Source: an uncultured delta proteobacterium (GTDB lineage Bacteria; Desulfobacterota; WTBG01; CAIYCZ01; CAIRTM01). From it: 58,006 nucleotides of DNA. Positions 35,723-45,086 of this stretch are shown one piece after another. The DNA is taken from the NCBI GenBank assembly GCA_903881505.1, contig CAIRTM010000015.1, forward strand, positions 1 to 58,006, written 5' to 3'. The notes beneath the pieces were generated by a model. It was given only the letters and a program-made list of their open reading frames with translations. It made no database searches and was not told where the DNA came from. Both the position numbers and the translations under genes were made by a program. Position 1 is the stretch's first letter, and each line of letters starts with the position of its first letter.

Positions 35723-35976
35723 GCCTTCTCCGCCGAACCGCCCGCGATCGGCGGAAACACCGTTATGCAATCATCGTCATCGAGCGCCGGGTTATCGCTG
35801 CGCTGGACCCCGTTGAGCAGCACCACCCTGGGCACATCAGCCGGAAGCTCCGCACACATCAGTGCATCGCCCAGCCGCGCGCCCGGCGCAAGCTCGAATG
35901 TACGCGACCCGTCCGCGCGTGATTCGCCGGCGGATGAGCGAAACGGCCCGAGCAGCTTAAGCTTAACACAGGGCAT
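35710..35976 (-). CDS. MoaD/ThiS-like ubiquitin-fold protein
   Basis: 88 residues: VKLKLLGPFRS opening strand, a helix, then LNGVQRSDNPALDDDDCITV and FPPIAGG, the end of a beta-grasp MoaD/ThiS protein. MoaD and ThiS end in Gly-Gly, which is adenylated and thiolated; here eight residues (SAEKAWIH) follow the Gly-Gly before the stop. It may need processing or may act differently. AAAGGA precedes the ATG; the much longer upstream frame is rejected. First gene of the operon with LpdD-like and ubiX. Confidence 0.85.
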   Translation of the reverse strand: MPCVKLKLLGPFRSSAGESRADGSRTFELAPGARLGDALMCAELPADVPRVVLLNGVQRSDNPALDDDDCITVFPPIAGGSAEKAWIH

Positions 35977-36147
35977 GGATATCCTTTCCCCCTGATTGTC
36001 ACGGTAATGGGCGTCGCAGGGCGCCCGGCACGTGTCGCCGATTGCCTTGACAACTGCGTCCAGTCCTGCAATATACACTTGGATTGGTGTTTTTGAAAAT
36101 ACTTTTTTCCTGCGGTCCCGCCCGGACCGCCGCAGAGAGGACCCAGC

Positions 36148-37386
36148 ATGCGCCCGAACACTTCGCAATCCGAGCCCCTTGCACATGGTCCGCTGAGCGG
36201 CATACGCGTGGTTGAATACGGCGTTTTTCATGCCGGACCCGGCGCGAGCGCGATTCTGGGCGACCTGGGGGCGGAAGTCATCAAGATAGAAACCGGGAGC
36301 GGCGACCCGGAGCGTTTCTGGAACGTGGTTGGCGGGGTTGACATTACCGTCCCGGGCGGCGAGAGCATCATGTTTGAAATCTCAAACCGCAACAAGAAGG
36401 GGCTGCATCTCGACATCAGAAAAGAAAAGGGGCGCGAGGTTTTCGAGCGGCTGATCGCCACCGCGGACGTGTTTCTCACCAATCTGCGGCTGGGCACCAC
36501 GGCTGCGCTGGGCATTGACTATGAAACCGTGCGCCGGATCAACCCGTCGATTATTCACGCCGGGGTGTCCGGCTACGGCGAGAACGGCCCGGCAGCCGGC
36601 CTGGGTGCATTTGATCCCATGGGCCAGGCCCGCTCGGGCATGATGTACCTGTACGACGATCAAAATCCGGCCCTGATTCACATGGCGGTGTTCGATCAGG
36701 CCGCAGCCATTACCGCCAGCCATGCCATTTTGGCCGCGCTGCTGGCGCGCGAGCGCCACGGCATTGCCCAGTCCGTGCACACATCGCTTTACAGTGCCGG
36801 GCTGTGGCTGATGTACTGCAACCTGTACGCCAAGAGCGTGCTGAACCGCGACACGGCCTTTGCCTGGAAACGCCATGAGAATTCCCCCCTGCGCAACAGC
36901 TTTCAATGCGCTGACGGCCGATGGATCATCGGCGTGCATCATCCAGAGGAAAAGTACTGGGCGCGCTTCTGCGAAATCACCGGCATGCAGGAGCTGCTGA
37001 GCGACCCGCGGTTCGCGGATGCGCAGTCGCGCCGCAAAAACGTCAGGGAGCTGGTGGACATTTTTGACCGGATTCTGGCTACACGCACCCGCGATGAATG
37101 GATTGCGGCGTTTCAGGAAAACGGCCTGATGTTTACGCCGGTTCAGCGCATCGGCGAGGTGCTTGACGACCCTCAGGCGCTGGAAAACTCCTACGTGGTG
37201 GAATTCGACCATCCCGCGCACGGTCGCGTACGGCTGCCGGGCTATCCGGCCCGTTTCAGCGCTGCGCAGGCCTGCATGCGTGCGGCCGCGCCGGCTCCCG
37301 GAGAACACAGCCGGGAAATTCTGCTCAGCCTCGGATACTGCGACGATGACGTTGCAGCATTTCGTGCGCAGGACGTTGTGCGCTGA
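36148..37386 (+). CDS. CaiB/BaiF CoA-transferase family protein
   Basis: 412 residues of a class III (formyl-CoA transferase type) enzyme that moves CoA between carboxylic acids. The N-terminal SGIRVVEYGVFHAGPGASAI, LGDLGAEVIKIETGSGDPE and the active-site region LGAFDPMGQARSGMM followed by VFDQAAAITASHAILAALLA are visible. The C-terminal HREIL-like end (GEHSREILLSLGY) is typical. AGAGAGGA lies before the ATG. It is divergent from moaD–lpdD–ubiX, which suggests a shared role with carboxylate metabolism. The substrate is unknown. Confidence 0.9.
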   Translation: MRPNTSQSEPLAHGPLSGIRVVEYGVFHAGPGASAILGDLGAEVIKIETGSGDPERFWNVVGGVDITVPGGESIMFEISNRNKKGLHLDIRKEKGREVFERLIATADVFLTNLRLGTTAALGIDYETVRRINPSIIHAGVSGYGENGPAAGLGAFDPMGQARSGMMYLYDDQNPALIHMAVFDQAAAITASHAILAALLARERHGIAQSVHTSLYSAGLWLMYCNLYAKSVLNRDTAFAWKRHENSPLRNSFQCADGRWIIGVHHPEEKYWARFCEITGMQELLSDPRFADAQSRRKNVRELVDIFDRILATRTRDEWIAAFQENGLMFTPVQRIGEVLDDPQALENSYVVEFDHPAHGRVRLPGYPARFSAAQACMRAAAPAPGEHSREILLSLGYCDDDVAAFRAQDVVR

Positions 37387-37421
37387 ACGTGCGGAAGCGC
37401 TCGCCAGATCCCGCAAATAAT

Positions 37422-37450
37422 TTGGCGGCTCGCGCCTTTCGTGCTATACT
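37422..37450 (+). promoter_or_regulatory. Sigma-70 promoter of the rho-like gene
   Basis: TTGGCG and TATACT are separated by 17 bases. The start codon lies about 140 bases downstream, leaving a leader with a GGCCCCC/GGGGGTCC pairing (about 37451–37484) that could be involved in autoregulation, as is known for rho in other bacteria. Confidence 0.65.
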
Positions 37451-37596
37451 GGCCCCCTGAAAAGGGGAAAACCGCTTGGGGGTCCCTGCCGGTACTGTTC
37501 CTTCACAGAAACACCGACTCATCAAAGCTGCGCTTGGAAACTACGGCGCGAGCCCCGGCCGCGTCAATCAGGCACAATCTCAACCAGGGGAATAGC

Positions 37597-38715
37597 ATGA
37601 CGCAATCAGTATGCGGCGTTTTTAAGCCGCTGAAAAACGGCTCCGGCGTCCTGCGCGATCCCGCCAGTTCATTCCGACGGCAGCCCGATGAGGTCATGGT
37701 GCCGCAGGCGCTTGTGGGGCGCTACGGGCTCGTGAGCGGCGCAACGCTTGCAGGCACGGCCCGGGCCGGGTAGAAAGGCAGGGTCCTGGCAGCGGTTGAA
37801 ACAATCAACCTGAGAGATCCCGCGCGGTTCAAAGAGCGCACGCCGTATACCCGGCTGACGGCCATTGACCCGCATGAGCGTTTTGATCTTTCAGCCTGCG
37901 GCCTGACGAGCATGCGGGTCATAGACCTGGTGGCGCCCATCGGCAAAGGCACGCGCGGCCTGATTGTCGCTCCGCCCAAGGCCGGTAAAACAACGCTGCT
38001 GGAAAATCTTGCCACGGCTATTCACCACGCCCACCGGAGCGCGCGCATTCTCGTGCTGCTGGTTGATGAGCGTCCCGAGGAGGTAACGCATTTCAGGCGC
38101 TCGGTTGCGGCCGAGGTGCTGCACAGCAGCAGCGACCAGAGCGTACAGGAGCATGTCGAACTTGTCGAAATGACCATGGCCTGCATCCGCACCGAACTTG
38201 AATGCGGCGGTGATGTCGTAGTGCTGGTTGACAGCCTGACACGCATGGGCCGGGCATTCAACCAGCGCGGATCGCGCACGGGCCGCATCATGTCGGGCGG
38301 ATTGGAGACCGGGGCGCTTGAAATACCGCGCCGGTTTTTCGGCCTTGCGCGCGCCGTGGAAGGCGGAGGATCGGTAACGATTCTGGCCACGGCGCTCGTT
38401 GATACGGGCTCGCGCATGGATGAGCTCATTTTCGAGGAATTCAAGGGCACCGGCAACAGTGAGATCGTTCTGGAACGCAGCCTTGCCGAGCGCGGCGTGT
38501 TCCCGGCTGTCAATATACGCACGAGCGGCACGCGCAAGGAGGAGCGCCTTTTTACGCCGGAAGAACGTGCTGTGATGACGAACCTGCGCCGCCGCTTTGC
38601 CGATATGCGGCCGAAAGAGGCCCTGGAAGAGCTGCTGACGCTGATCGCCCGCTATCCCACGAATTGCGAGATGATTGCCGGATGTGCCGGCGCTTCACCA
38701 CGGAAACGCCCATAA
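37597..38715 (+). pseudogene. rho: Short transcription termination factor Rho, interrupted by in-frame TAG
   Basis: The first 58 codons encode the Rho RNA-binding fold (GVLRDPASSFRRQPDEVMV, LVGRYGLVSGATLAG). Then TAG at 37771–37773. The same frame continues with KGRVLAAVETINLRDPARF and the complete ATPase domain: VIDLVAPIGKGTRGLIVAPP, KAGKTTLL, LLVDERPEEVTHF, VDSLTRMGRAFN, ATALVDTGSRMDELIFEEFK, GTRKEERL. One base change would restore about 371 residues. The helical N-terminal Rho_N domain is absent. AGGGGAA precedes the ATG. It may be a nonsense-mutated paralogue, an assembly error, or a readthrough case. The ATPase part alone could start at 37912. Confidence 0.85.
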
Positions 38716-38924
38716 GACCCCGAACAATTTCTGCGCTATAGCACCATGCCTGCAGTCTGTTTCAATGGCGTTACAGCATCCGCAGTGCGCGCAACACGGT
38801 ATATTTACTTTACAAGATATAATATTTTATTTTATAAGACTGTTTCAGACAGGCAAACCCGGCACAGGCCCCGCCATCATGGCAAGGGCCGGCGGCAGAC
38901 CGTCCCGCAGGAGCACAAGGCACG

Positions 38925-40337
38925 ATGGGATACCTTTCAAAAGCAGCACGGACACCCTACACCTGCTGTGTGGAATCCGGCTATCAGATTCTTGCTGCCG
39001 TAACCCCCTGCCGCGCATGGTCTCATTTTCTTGAGCTTCAAAAAAACCAATGGCTTACCCGGCAGGAACTCGATGATCTCAGGTGGCAGCGTCTGAAACA
39101 GTTATTCACTGTTACCCATGAAACGATTCCTTTTTACCGCAACCTGTGGAAAAGCTGCAATGTTGATCCCCGCAAGTTCGATGATCTCAGCAACCTTTTG
39201 GACCTGCCCGTTGTCGATAAGCAGATTTTGACCCGTGCACAGCAGGAGGACGGTTTCGGCCTCAGCGCGCACAAGGGCTACGATGTTGCTCATACATCCG
39301 GAACAACCGGCATACGGTTCCAGATTCCGTTCACGTTTGCCACGTTTCAAAAAAAATACGCAAGCCATCTGAGGCAAATGTATGCCTGCGGCTGGCGCCT
39401 TGGTGTTTCCTCGGCAACCCTGCATTACTCCGGTCACTCCCAGTTCAGGGGCAAGTATACCGGCAGGGCCGACGATCGCGAGCCGTTCATGAATATGCGA
39501 GAAAGCGCCCTGTCTGTCGCCCACAGGCGCCGTGTTCTGGTTCCCTATCACGGCCGGGAGACCGGCGACGATGAACAGGTCCGCGCATGGTACACCACAC
39601 TCGCGGCATGCAGTCCGTACATGTTTGAAACCCTTGATTTCAATCTGCCGATACTGAAAGACTTTATTGAACGCTACAATTTACCGCGCCTGCATATTCC
39701 CAAAACCTTTGTACTGGGGACATACAGCCCGTCGCTGCGCTGCGAGCTGCAGCGGTTTTTTTCAACCGAGCTGTTCAACCGCTATTCACCTCATGAAATT
39801 GAAGGCGTTGCGTTCTCGTGCAATGTCCACCGCGGCATGCACATGGCGATTGACTGCTACCATACTGAATTTCTTGATCGCCGGAACCGCCCGGTTGGCC
39901 CGGGAGAAATCGGCGAAATCGTCGTGACGGACATGGAAAATTACCTGATGCCGCTGATCCGCTACCGGGTAGGCGATGTGGGGCATTATTATGAGGAGCC
40001 ATGCACCTGCGGCCGCCCTATGCCCCTGATGGGCGATTTAGACGGCCGCACCCGCGACTGCTTTCAAACCGCTGCTGGTTTGATGGTCGCGCCCTCGCAG
40101 GTTGCCGCTATCCTGCAGGATGAGCCGGAGGTGGTTGTGTTTCAGGCCGCGCAGGATCAAAGCCTCGCGGTATCCATACAAATTGTCTTTCGAAACACTA
40201 CAGGCATCGAGGAGACCGGCGCTCGCATCAGGCGGCGCCTCGAAAAACTGCTCGGCGCGGGAATACCGCTCAGTTTGAACCCTGCGCGCAGTATCCGCCT
40301 TGAGCAGAACGGGAAATGCTGTTTTGTTAAACGCTGA
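38925..40337 (+). CDS. PaaK-like AMP-forming adenylating enzyme
   Basis: 470 residues related to phenylacetate-CoA ligase and CapK-type proteins of polysaccharide loci. Motifs: TSGTTGIRFQIPFT (ATP loop), FNRYSPHEIEG, the hinge region VTDMENYLMPLIRYRVGDVG and DLDGRTRDCFQTAAG. Such enzymes adenylate a carboxylate, and in sugar clusters may load acyl groups. The N-terminus (about 1–40) has no clear homology. It starts a group with DegT, a methyltransferase, GT2 and a GT-C protein, so a surface glycan or lipid role is likely. Confidence 0.82.
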   Translation: MGYLSKAARTPYTCCVESGYQILAAVTPCRAWSHFLELQKNQWLTRQELDDLRWQRLKQLFTVTHETIPFYRNLWKSCNVDPRKFDDLSNLLDLPVVDKQILTRAQQEDGFGLSAHKGYDVAHTSGTTGIRFQIPFTFATFQKKYASHLRQMYACGWRLGVSSATLHYSGHSQFRGKYTGRADDREPFMNMRESALSVAHRRRVLVPYHGRETGDDEQVRAWYTTLAACSPYMFETLDFNLPILKDFIERYNLPRLHIPKTFVLGTYSPSLRCELQRFFSTELFNRYSPHEIEGVAFSCNVHRGMHMAIDCYHTEFLDRRNRPVGPGEIGEIVVTDMENYLMPLIRYRVGDVGHYYEEPCTCGRPMPLMGDLDGRTRDCFQTAAGLMVAPSQVAAILQDEPEVVVFQAAQDQSLAVSIQIVFRNTTGIEETGARIRRRLEKLLGAGIPLSLNPARSIRLEQNGKCCFVKR

Positions 40338-40358
40338 GTACATCAGGGGATTTGCACC

Positions 40359-41477
40359 ATGACTATTCCGATGGCACGGCCCTCCACCGGGACTGCTGAG
40401 CTCAAACAGATTCAAGCGGTTTTTAAAAGCGGATGGCTCGGAGAAGGCCACGTTACCGAATTATTCGAAAAAGCGCTGGGCGAATTTACCGGGGCACGGC
40501 ATATCGTTGCCGTTAATACCGGGACATCGGCGCTGCACCTTGCCCTGCATGCCCTGGGCGCAGGCCCCGGGGACGAAGTAGTTCTGCCGTCCATGACATT
40601 TGTCAGCGACCCGCAGGCGGTCCTGATGTGCGGGGCGCGGCCGGTGTTCTGCGACATTGAAGAGAACACGCTGAATGTTGATCCACACAAAATCAAGCCG
40701 CTTCTGACGCCGAAAACCCGCGCGGTCATGCCGACAGACTTTGCCGGGCTGCCCTGCGATGTGCGCGCCATCCGGCGCGCCATCGGACGCTCCGATATCA
40801 AGATCATCCGGGATGCATCCCATTCCTTCGGTTCAAAGATCAAGGGCAAGCCGGTTGGCATACGGGCCGGAGAGGATGCCACCTGCTTCAGCTTTGATCC
40901 CATTAAAAATCTGACCTGCGGTGAGGGCGGAGCGATTCTCGTCAAAACAGCTTCAGCTGCCGCGCGCCTGCGGTCCCAGAAAATGCTGGGCATCATCCGG
41001 AGCACATGGCAGAGCTTTTCCAAAAAAAAGGTCGAAGACCGCCGCGTCGTCCAGCACGGATTCCGCTATCATATGAGCAATATAAATGCGGCGATCGGGC
41101 TTGCGCAGCTGCAGCAGTTTGCCGCCTTTGCTGAAAAGCGCCAAAAACTGGCGGTACTCTATGATGAACTGCTGCAGCCGCTTCCGGATATTACGCTGTT
41201 TAAGCGCGACTACGCTGCTGTCGTCCCGTTTATGTATATCATCCGGGTCGCTGCCCGTGAGCGCGACAATCTGATAAGCTTTCTGGTTGCCAACGGCGTA
41301 CATGCAGGCCTGCGGTATTTCCCCTGTCATCTGCAGCCGTTTTTCAAACATGCTGGCGCGGCCCTTCCGGTCACCGAACAGCTCGCGCAGGAAATGCTGA
41401 GCATACCGCTGTATCACGGGATGCGCGAATCACAGGTGCACGCTGTTGCTGCGTTGATAAAAAAATTCTTCTCTTGA
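40359..41477 (+). CDS. DegT/DnrJ/EryC1/StrS family aminotransferase
   Basis: PLP-dependent sugar aminotransferase, 372 residues, that usually converts a keto nucleotide sugar to the amino sugar. The PLP-binding segment is CFSFDPIKNLTCGEGGAILV (Lys in PIKNL). The start MTIPMARPSTGTAELKQI and EFTGARHIVAVNTGTSALHL, PSMTFVSDPQAVLMCGARPV are typical. It follows the PaaK-like gene by 21 bases. No nucleotide-sugar dehydratase is nearby, so the sugar must be supplied from genes elsewhere. Confidence 0.93.
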   Translation: MTIPMARPSTGTAELKQIQAVFKSGWLGEGHVTELFEKALGEFTGARHIVAVNTGTSALHLALHALGAGPGDEVVLPSMTFVSDPQAVLMCGARPVFCDIEENTLNVDPHKIKPLLTPKTRAVMPTDFAGLPCDVRAIRRAIGRSDIKIIRDASHSFGSKIKGKPVGIRAGEDATCFSFDPIKNLTCGEGGAILVKTASAAARLRSQKMLGIIRSTWQSFSKKKVEDRRVVQHGFRYHMSNINAAIGLAQLQQFAAFAEKRQKLAVLYDELLQPLPDITLFKRDYAAVVPFMYIIRVAARERDNLISFLVANGVHAGLRYFPCHLQPFFKHAGAALPVTEQLAQEMLSIPLYHGMRESQVHAVAALIKKFFS

Positions 41478-41493
41478 GGGCACGCTGCGCGCC

Positions 41494-42162
41494 ATGACGG
41501 AAAAACACCTGATCAGAATCGCGGACTGGGGAGTAACGGAACAAACGGTGGTTTTCGCCGACGACTTTGTTCTTGAGCGGCTGCCTGCAGGCGGCGATGT
41601 TCTCGATATCGGCTGCGGGCGCGGTATTTTTGACGCAAAAGCAGCCCAGCGTGTCCGCTCTATAACCGGTATCGACATAACCCTGTCAGAAGTAGAAGCC
41701 GCCCGGTCTTTGTGCCGCAATACTAACATACGGTTTGTGGTGCATGACGCCGAAAAGCTCTTTGAGCTTGAAGGTACATATGATGCCATGTTTTCGCGTT
41801 TTTGTTTTCATCACCTGAATATGGAGAAAACCGCTGCCGGCATTCACGCACGGCTCAAATCCGGCGGACGCCTGGTGGCGGTTGACTGCCTTGAGGATTA
41901 CTGGAAACTCTCCGGCAGTTTTTATATCCTTTTTGACGCAACCAGGCGCCTTGGCATTGGGCGTATGATTGCCCTGATACCCCGGCTCATGTTTTTTTTC
42001 ACGCCCAAACGCTTTCAGCATGTAAAGAGCGATATAGCTCGGATTAAACGGGAAAAAAGATACCATTTCGAGGATTTTAAAAATTTTTATTTGCGCCTGT
42101 TCCCTGGCGCGCACATCGGCATGATCGGCTGTGCAGCATACATTGACTGGCGTAAACCCTGA
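41494..42162 (+). CDS. SAM-dependent methyltransferase
   Basis: Class I methyltransferase of 222 residues with motif I VLDIGCGRGIFDAKAA, SITGIDITLSEVEAARSL and DAMFSRFCFHHLNMEKTA, then GRLVAVDCLEDYWKLSG. The tail (FPGAHIGMIGCAAYIDW) is hydrophobic but not a TM helix. It starts 16 bases after the aminotransferase gene, so it is part of the glycan group. The substrate could be a sugar or lipid-linked intermediate. Confidence 0.86.
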   Translation: MTEKHLIRIADWGVTEQTVVFADDFVLERLPAGGDVLDIGCGRGIFDAKAAQRVRSITGIDITLSEVEAARSLCRNTNIRFVVHDAEKLFELEGTYDAMFSRFCFHHLNMEKTAAGIHARLKSGGRLVAVDCLEDYWKLSGSFYILFDATRRLGIGRMIALIPRLMFFFTPKRFQHVKSDIARIKREKRYHFEDFKNFYLRLFPGAHIGMIGCAAYIDWRKP

Positions 42163-42244
42163 GTCGTTCTCCGGAACGCATGCAGGAACGTGCCCTGCTC
42201 AAAAGCCGAACCATTGATCGCGGAAACCCGCGGGGAGAGATAAT

Positions 42245-43000
42245 ATGCTGCTCGGCAAACGCATCGGTGCAATAATTATTGCTTACAACGCAGAGCGCAC
42301 GCTCGAGGATACGGTCAAGCTGGTCCCCCGCGACATTGTCGATTATGTCATCATCTGCGATGACGGCAGCACGGACCGCACCCGGGAAATTGGACTTTTC
42401 CTGGGCGTTGACACATTTTCGCATGAAAAAAACAAAGGCGCCGGTGCAAACACGGCCCGGGGATTCGATATCATGCTGCAAAAGGGCGATATCGATATCG
42501 CCGTGCTGCTGCACGGCGACAACCAGTACGATCCGGGCAGGCTCCCTCAGGTTATCGCCCCCATCGCCGAAGGCCGCTGCGACATGGTGCTTGGCAGCCG
42601 CGTTGACTGGCAGCAGGGGAACATGCCTCTCTATAAACAGCTTGGCAATGCGCTGTTAACCGGAATCCAGAATATTATTTTCAGTCAGAATCTCTCCGAC
42701 TATGCCACCGGCTACAAAGCGTTTACCCGCGAAATTTTGCAGACCATCAATTACCGCGAGAATAAAAATAATTTCGAATTTGACCCCCAGTTCAACGTGC
42801 AGGTACTGATGCACGGCTTCCGGGTGATGAATGTCGAAGTGCCGACAAAATATTTTGCCGAGGCAAGTTCGGTCACATTTTCAAAATCAGTTTTATACGG
42901 CTATCAAACACTGAAAGCCGCGTTCGCGTACGGTTTTTATAAAATCGGTATTCGAACTGCATACGCACAAAAGCTGTTCAAAAAAGTGCATAACTCCTGA
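42245..43000 (+). CDS. Glycosyltransferase family 2 (DPM1-like)
   Basis: 251 residues, GT-A fold. IGAIIIAYNAERTLEDT opens the nucleotide site, VIICDDGSTDRT is the first Asp motif, and AVLLHGDNQYDPGRLPQVI the metal-binding region, with DMVLGSRVDW beyond. A helical C-terminal tail (ALAYGF-like KAAFAYGFYKIG) could touch the membrane. This type transfers a sugar to polyprenyl phosphate in many cases. It lies 82 bases after the methyltransferase, upstream of a GT-C protein that could use the product. Confidence 0.9.
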   Translation: MLLGKRIGAIIIAYNAERTLEDTVKLVPRDIVDYVIICDDGSTDRTREIGLFLGVDTFSHEKNKGAGANTARGFDIMLQKGDIDIAVLLHGDNQYDPGRLPQVIAPIAEGRCDMVLGSRVDWQQGNMPLYKQLGNALLTGIQNIIFSQNLSDYATGYKAFTREILQTINYRENKNNFEFDPQFNVQVLMHGFRVMNVEVPTKYFAEASSVTFSKSVLYGYQTLKAAFAYGFYKIGIRTAYAQKLFKKVHNS

Positions 43001-43033
43001 GCGGAACCGCCGCCGCCCCGGCAGCATACCCGC

Positions 43034-44980
43034 TTGTGCCCGGAACATGCCGTGAGGTTTGCCAAATACGGACCTGCCGCAGCCGCGCTTGCGACCTATC
43101 TTTTGTTTGGTTCCCTGCTGTGTACACAGGTGCCCCTGTGGATACCGCCCGACGAGGAATTGCATGTCGCCTACTGCCAGTACATAGCACGCAACAGCAC
43201 GCTCCCGCGGGCTGCAAGCACCGGCTCGAAAGAACCGGTCATCATGGCCTTCCATCCGCCGCTTTACTATATCGCGGGGTCAGTTTTTTTTGACGATCTA
43301 TCCGAACGCGTAGAAAACATCGTTCGTATTCATGACGGGCCCGGGTACGCTCTGATCAGCGCCGGGGCAGAAAACAAAAATTTTTCATCCTCTGTTTTAA
43401 GGCTCCGCTTTTTTACCCTTGTATGCGGCGCTGCAATAGTTATTGCAGCCTACGCAAGCATCCGCGTACTTTCTCCGCGAACAGTGCTTCCTGCTGCCGT
43501 GGGTTCTTTTTTCGTCGCCGCCAACCCGCAATTGCTGCATGTTGCGGCAGGCATATCAAACGAGGTCCCTGCAGCGGCCCTGTCGTCGATTTTCCTGTTC
43601 ATGCTGCTGCTGTATTGCCGCCAGCCCTTGAGCGCCGGCAAATGCCTGCTGATGGGATGTTTGCTGGGCTTAAGCCTGCTCACAAAAACGTCAACGGTTT
43701 TCCTGGTACCGCTGGGGTTTCTTGTTATCGTGTTTACCCAAAGACGGCGCCCTGCGCGCGCCGTCCGAGACCTGGCCCTGGTGTTCGGCATCGCTTTGAT
43801 TATAGCAGGATGGTGGTATGCTGTTAACTGGCAGACACTACAAACCATCCAGACATCACAACCCTGGTTTAACCGCACGGCCCCCATTTCTTTTGAATAT
43901 CTGGCAGCCATCTGCCGTGTAACCTTTATTTCTTTTTTCGGTTTTTTCGCCTCACAACAGATTGCACTTCCACCGCACTATTTTATTATCTATGCGCTGA
44001 TCATTGTTGCTGGAATGTGCGGCGTTCTACGGGCAGTTGTCTGTAAAGAATACTCCCGGCCTTCCTGTGCGCCAGTTCTGGTCCTCATCACGGCATTTGC
44101 CGGTGGAGCAGGAGTTTTTGCACTGCTCAACTATACCTACTATGCGCCCCAGGGTAAATATCTCTATCCGGTGATTGTGCCGGTTGCGGCCCTCGTCGGG
44201 GCTGGCTCTCTGTGCCTGCTCAACGACCGCCAAAAAAAAACCGCTGCCGTGATGTTGAGTACCGTGATGGTCATGGTATGTGCGCTCGCGCTTTTTTTAG
44301 TATTTTTACCTGCAGTTCAAGAGCCACGCCTGAAGCGGATTGCTTCACAGTCCGATTTTAATTGTATAACCGGGCACATTACCGTTAAACAACCGCTTAT
44401 ATATTCATTCAAGGTCTCTGAGAACGGCCTGTGTGGAATACGTGTTCTTTTTTCTAAAACCTGTGAAACCAGGGCGGGCTCGCTTTTGCTTCGGCTCGTG
44501 CAGCAGGGACCGGATGAAAGCGAAGTCTGCAGAATTTTACTTCCCGTGCGCGATATCAGGGACAGCCACTGGCAGTATTTCGGCTTTCCTCCACTTTCGA
44601 ATTCAGCAGGAAAAAATTTTTCAGTTCAGGTGAAGGCGCAAGACATTTCGCCCGAAGCCCGTCTTGCCCTGTGGTGCGCTCAGCAGGCATCTTTCGACTA
44701 CAATGCCGACCCATTACATATAGATGGTATCGGGTGTGTGCCGTTTTTTGAGGCATATGCCTTTACCGGCACTGTTCCAAAAACGATATGGGAAGGGTGT
44801 ACAACGGCCACTGTCCGCGAACAGCTGTACGTCAGTGTGCGTGAAATGCAGCTGTTTTCCCAGTGCCTTCCCGGATCCGCGAACAAAGAAAAAATCAGCC
44901 GCAAATGGCACCGGCTCGAAAAGGCAGCCATCAACAGGCAGAACGGATCTTGTGGGCCGCCCGTCAGCTCCCGCAGATAA
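43034..44980 (+). CDS. Polytopic membrane protein, probable GT-C glycosyltransferase
   Basis: 648 residues with about 10 TM helices to residue 430 and a soluble C-terminal domain. After the first helix the luminal loop LWIPPDEELHVAYCQY has the Asp-Glu pair expected for GT-C enzymes; HPPLYYIAG is another typical segment. The middle has ISNEVPAAALSSIFLFMLL and LLTKTSTVFLVPLGFL, as in DUF2142/ArnT-like proteins. The start is unclear: the given TTG, or GTG at 43052. It follows the GT2 gene by 33 bases and may use its lipid-linked sugar. Confidence 0.78.
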   Translation: MCPEHAVRFAKYGPAAAALATYLLFGSLLCTQVPLWIPPDEELHVAYCQYIARNSTLPRAASTGSKEPVIMAFHPPLYYIAGSVFFDDLSERVENIVRIHDGPGYALISAGAENKNFSSSVLRLRFFTLVCGAAIVIAAYASIRVLSPRTVLPAAVGSFFVAANPQLLHVAAGISNEVPAAALSSIFLFMLLLYCRQPLSAGKCLLMGCLLGLSLLTKTSTVFLVPLGFLVIVFTQRRRPARAVRDLALVFGIALIIAGWWYAVNWQTLQTIQTSQPWFNRTAPISFEYLAAICRVTFISFFGFFASQQIALPPHYFIIYALIIVAGMCGVLRAVVCKEYSRPSCAPVLVLITAFAGGAGVFALLNYTYYAPQGKYLYPVIVPVAALVGAGSLCLLNDRQKKTAAVMLSTVMVMVCALALFLVFLPAVQEPRLKRIASQSDFNCITGHITVKQPLIYSFKVSENGLCGIRVLFSKTCETRAGSLLLRLVQQGPDESEVCRILLPVRDIRDSHWQYFGFPPLSNSAGKNFSVQVKAQDISPEARLALWCAQQASFDYNADPLHIDGIGCVPFFEAYAFTGTVPKTIWEGCTTATVREQLYVSVREMQLFSQCLPGSANKEKISRKWHRLEKAAINRQNGSCGPPVSSRR

Positions 44981-45086
44981 TTGCCCCGGCGTGACGCTGT
45001 CATGCAACGCTTCAAGGTTACGGGAGCGCTCCTTGCATCTGAACGTTGTTGGACAGCCTGTATAAAAAGGATTTTTCAACAGCCCG

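Noticed and set aside
37771-37773. TAG as pyrrolysine codon
   Set aside because: TAG ends several other intact genes in the window, and nothing resembling pyl genes was seen.
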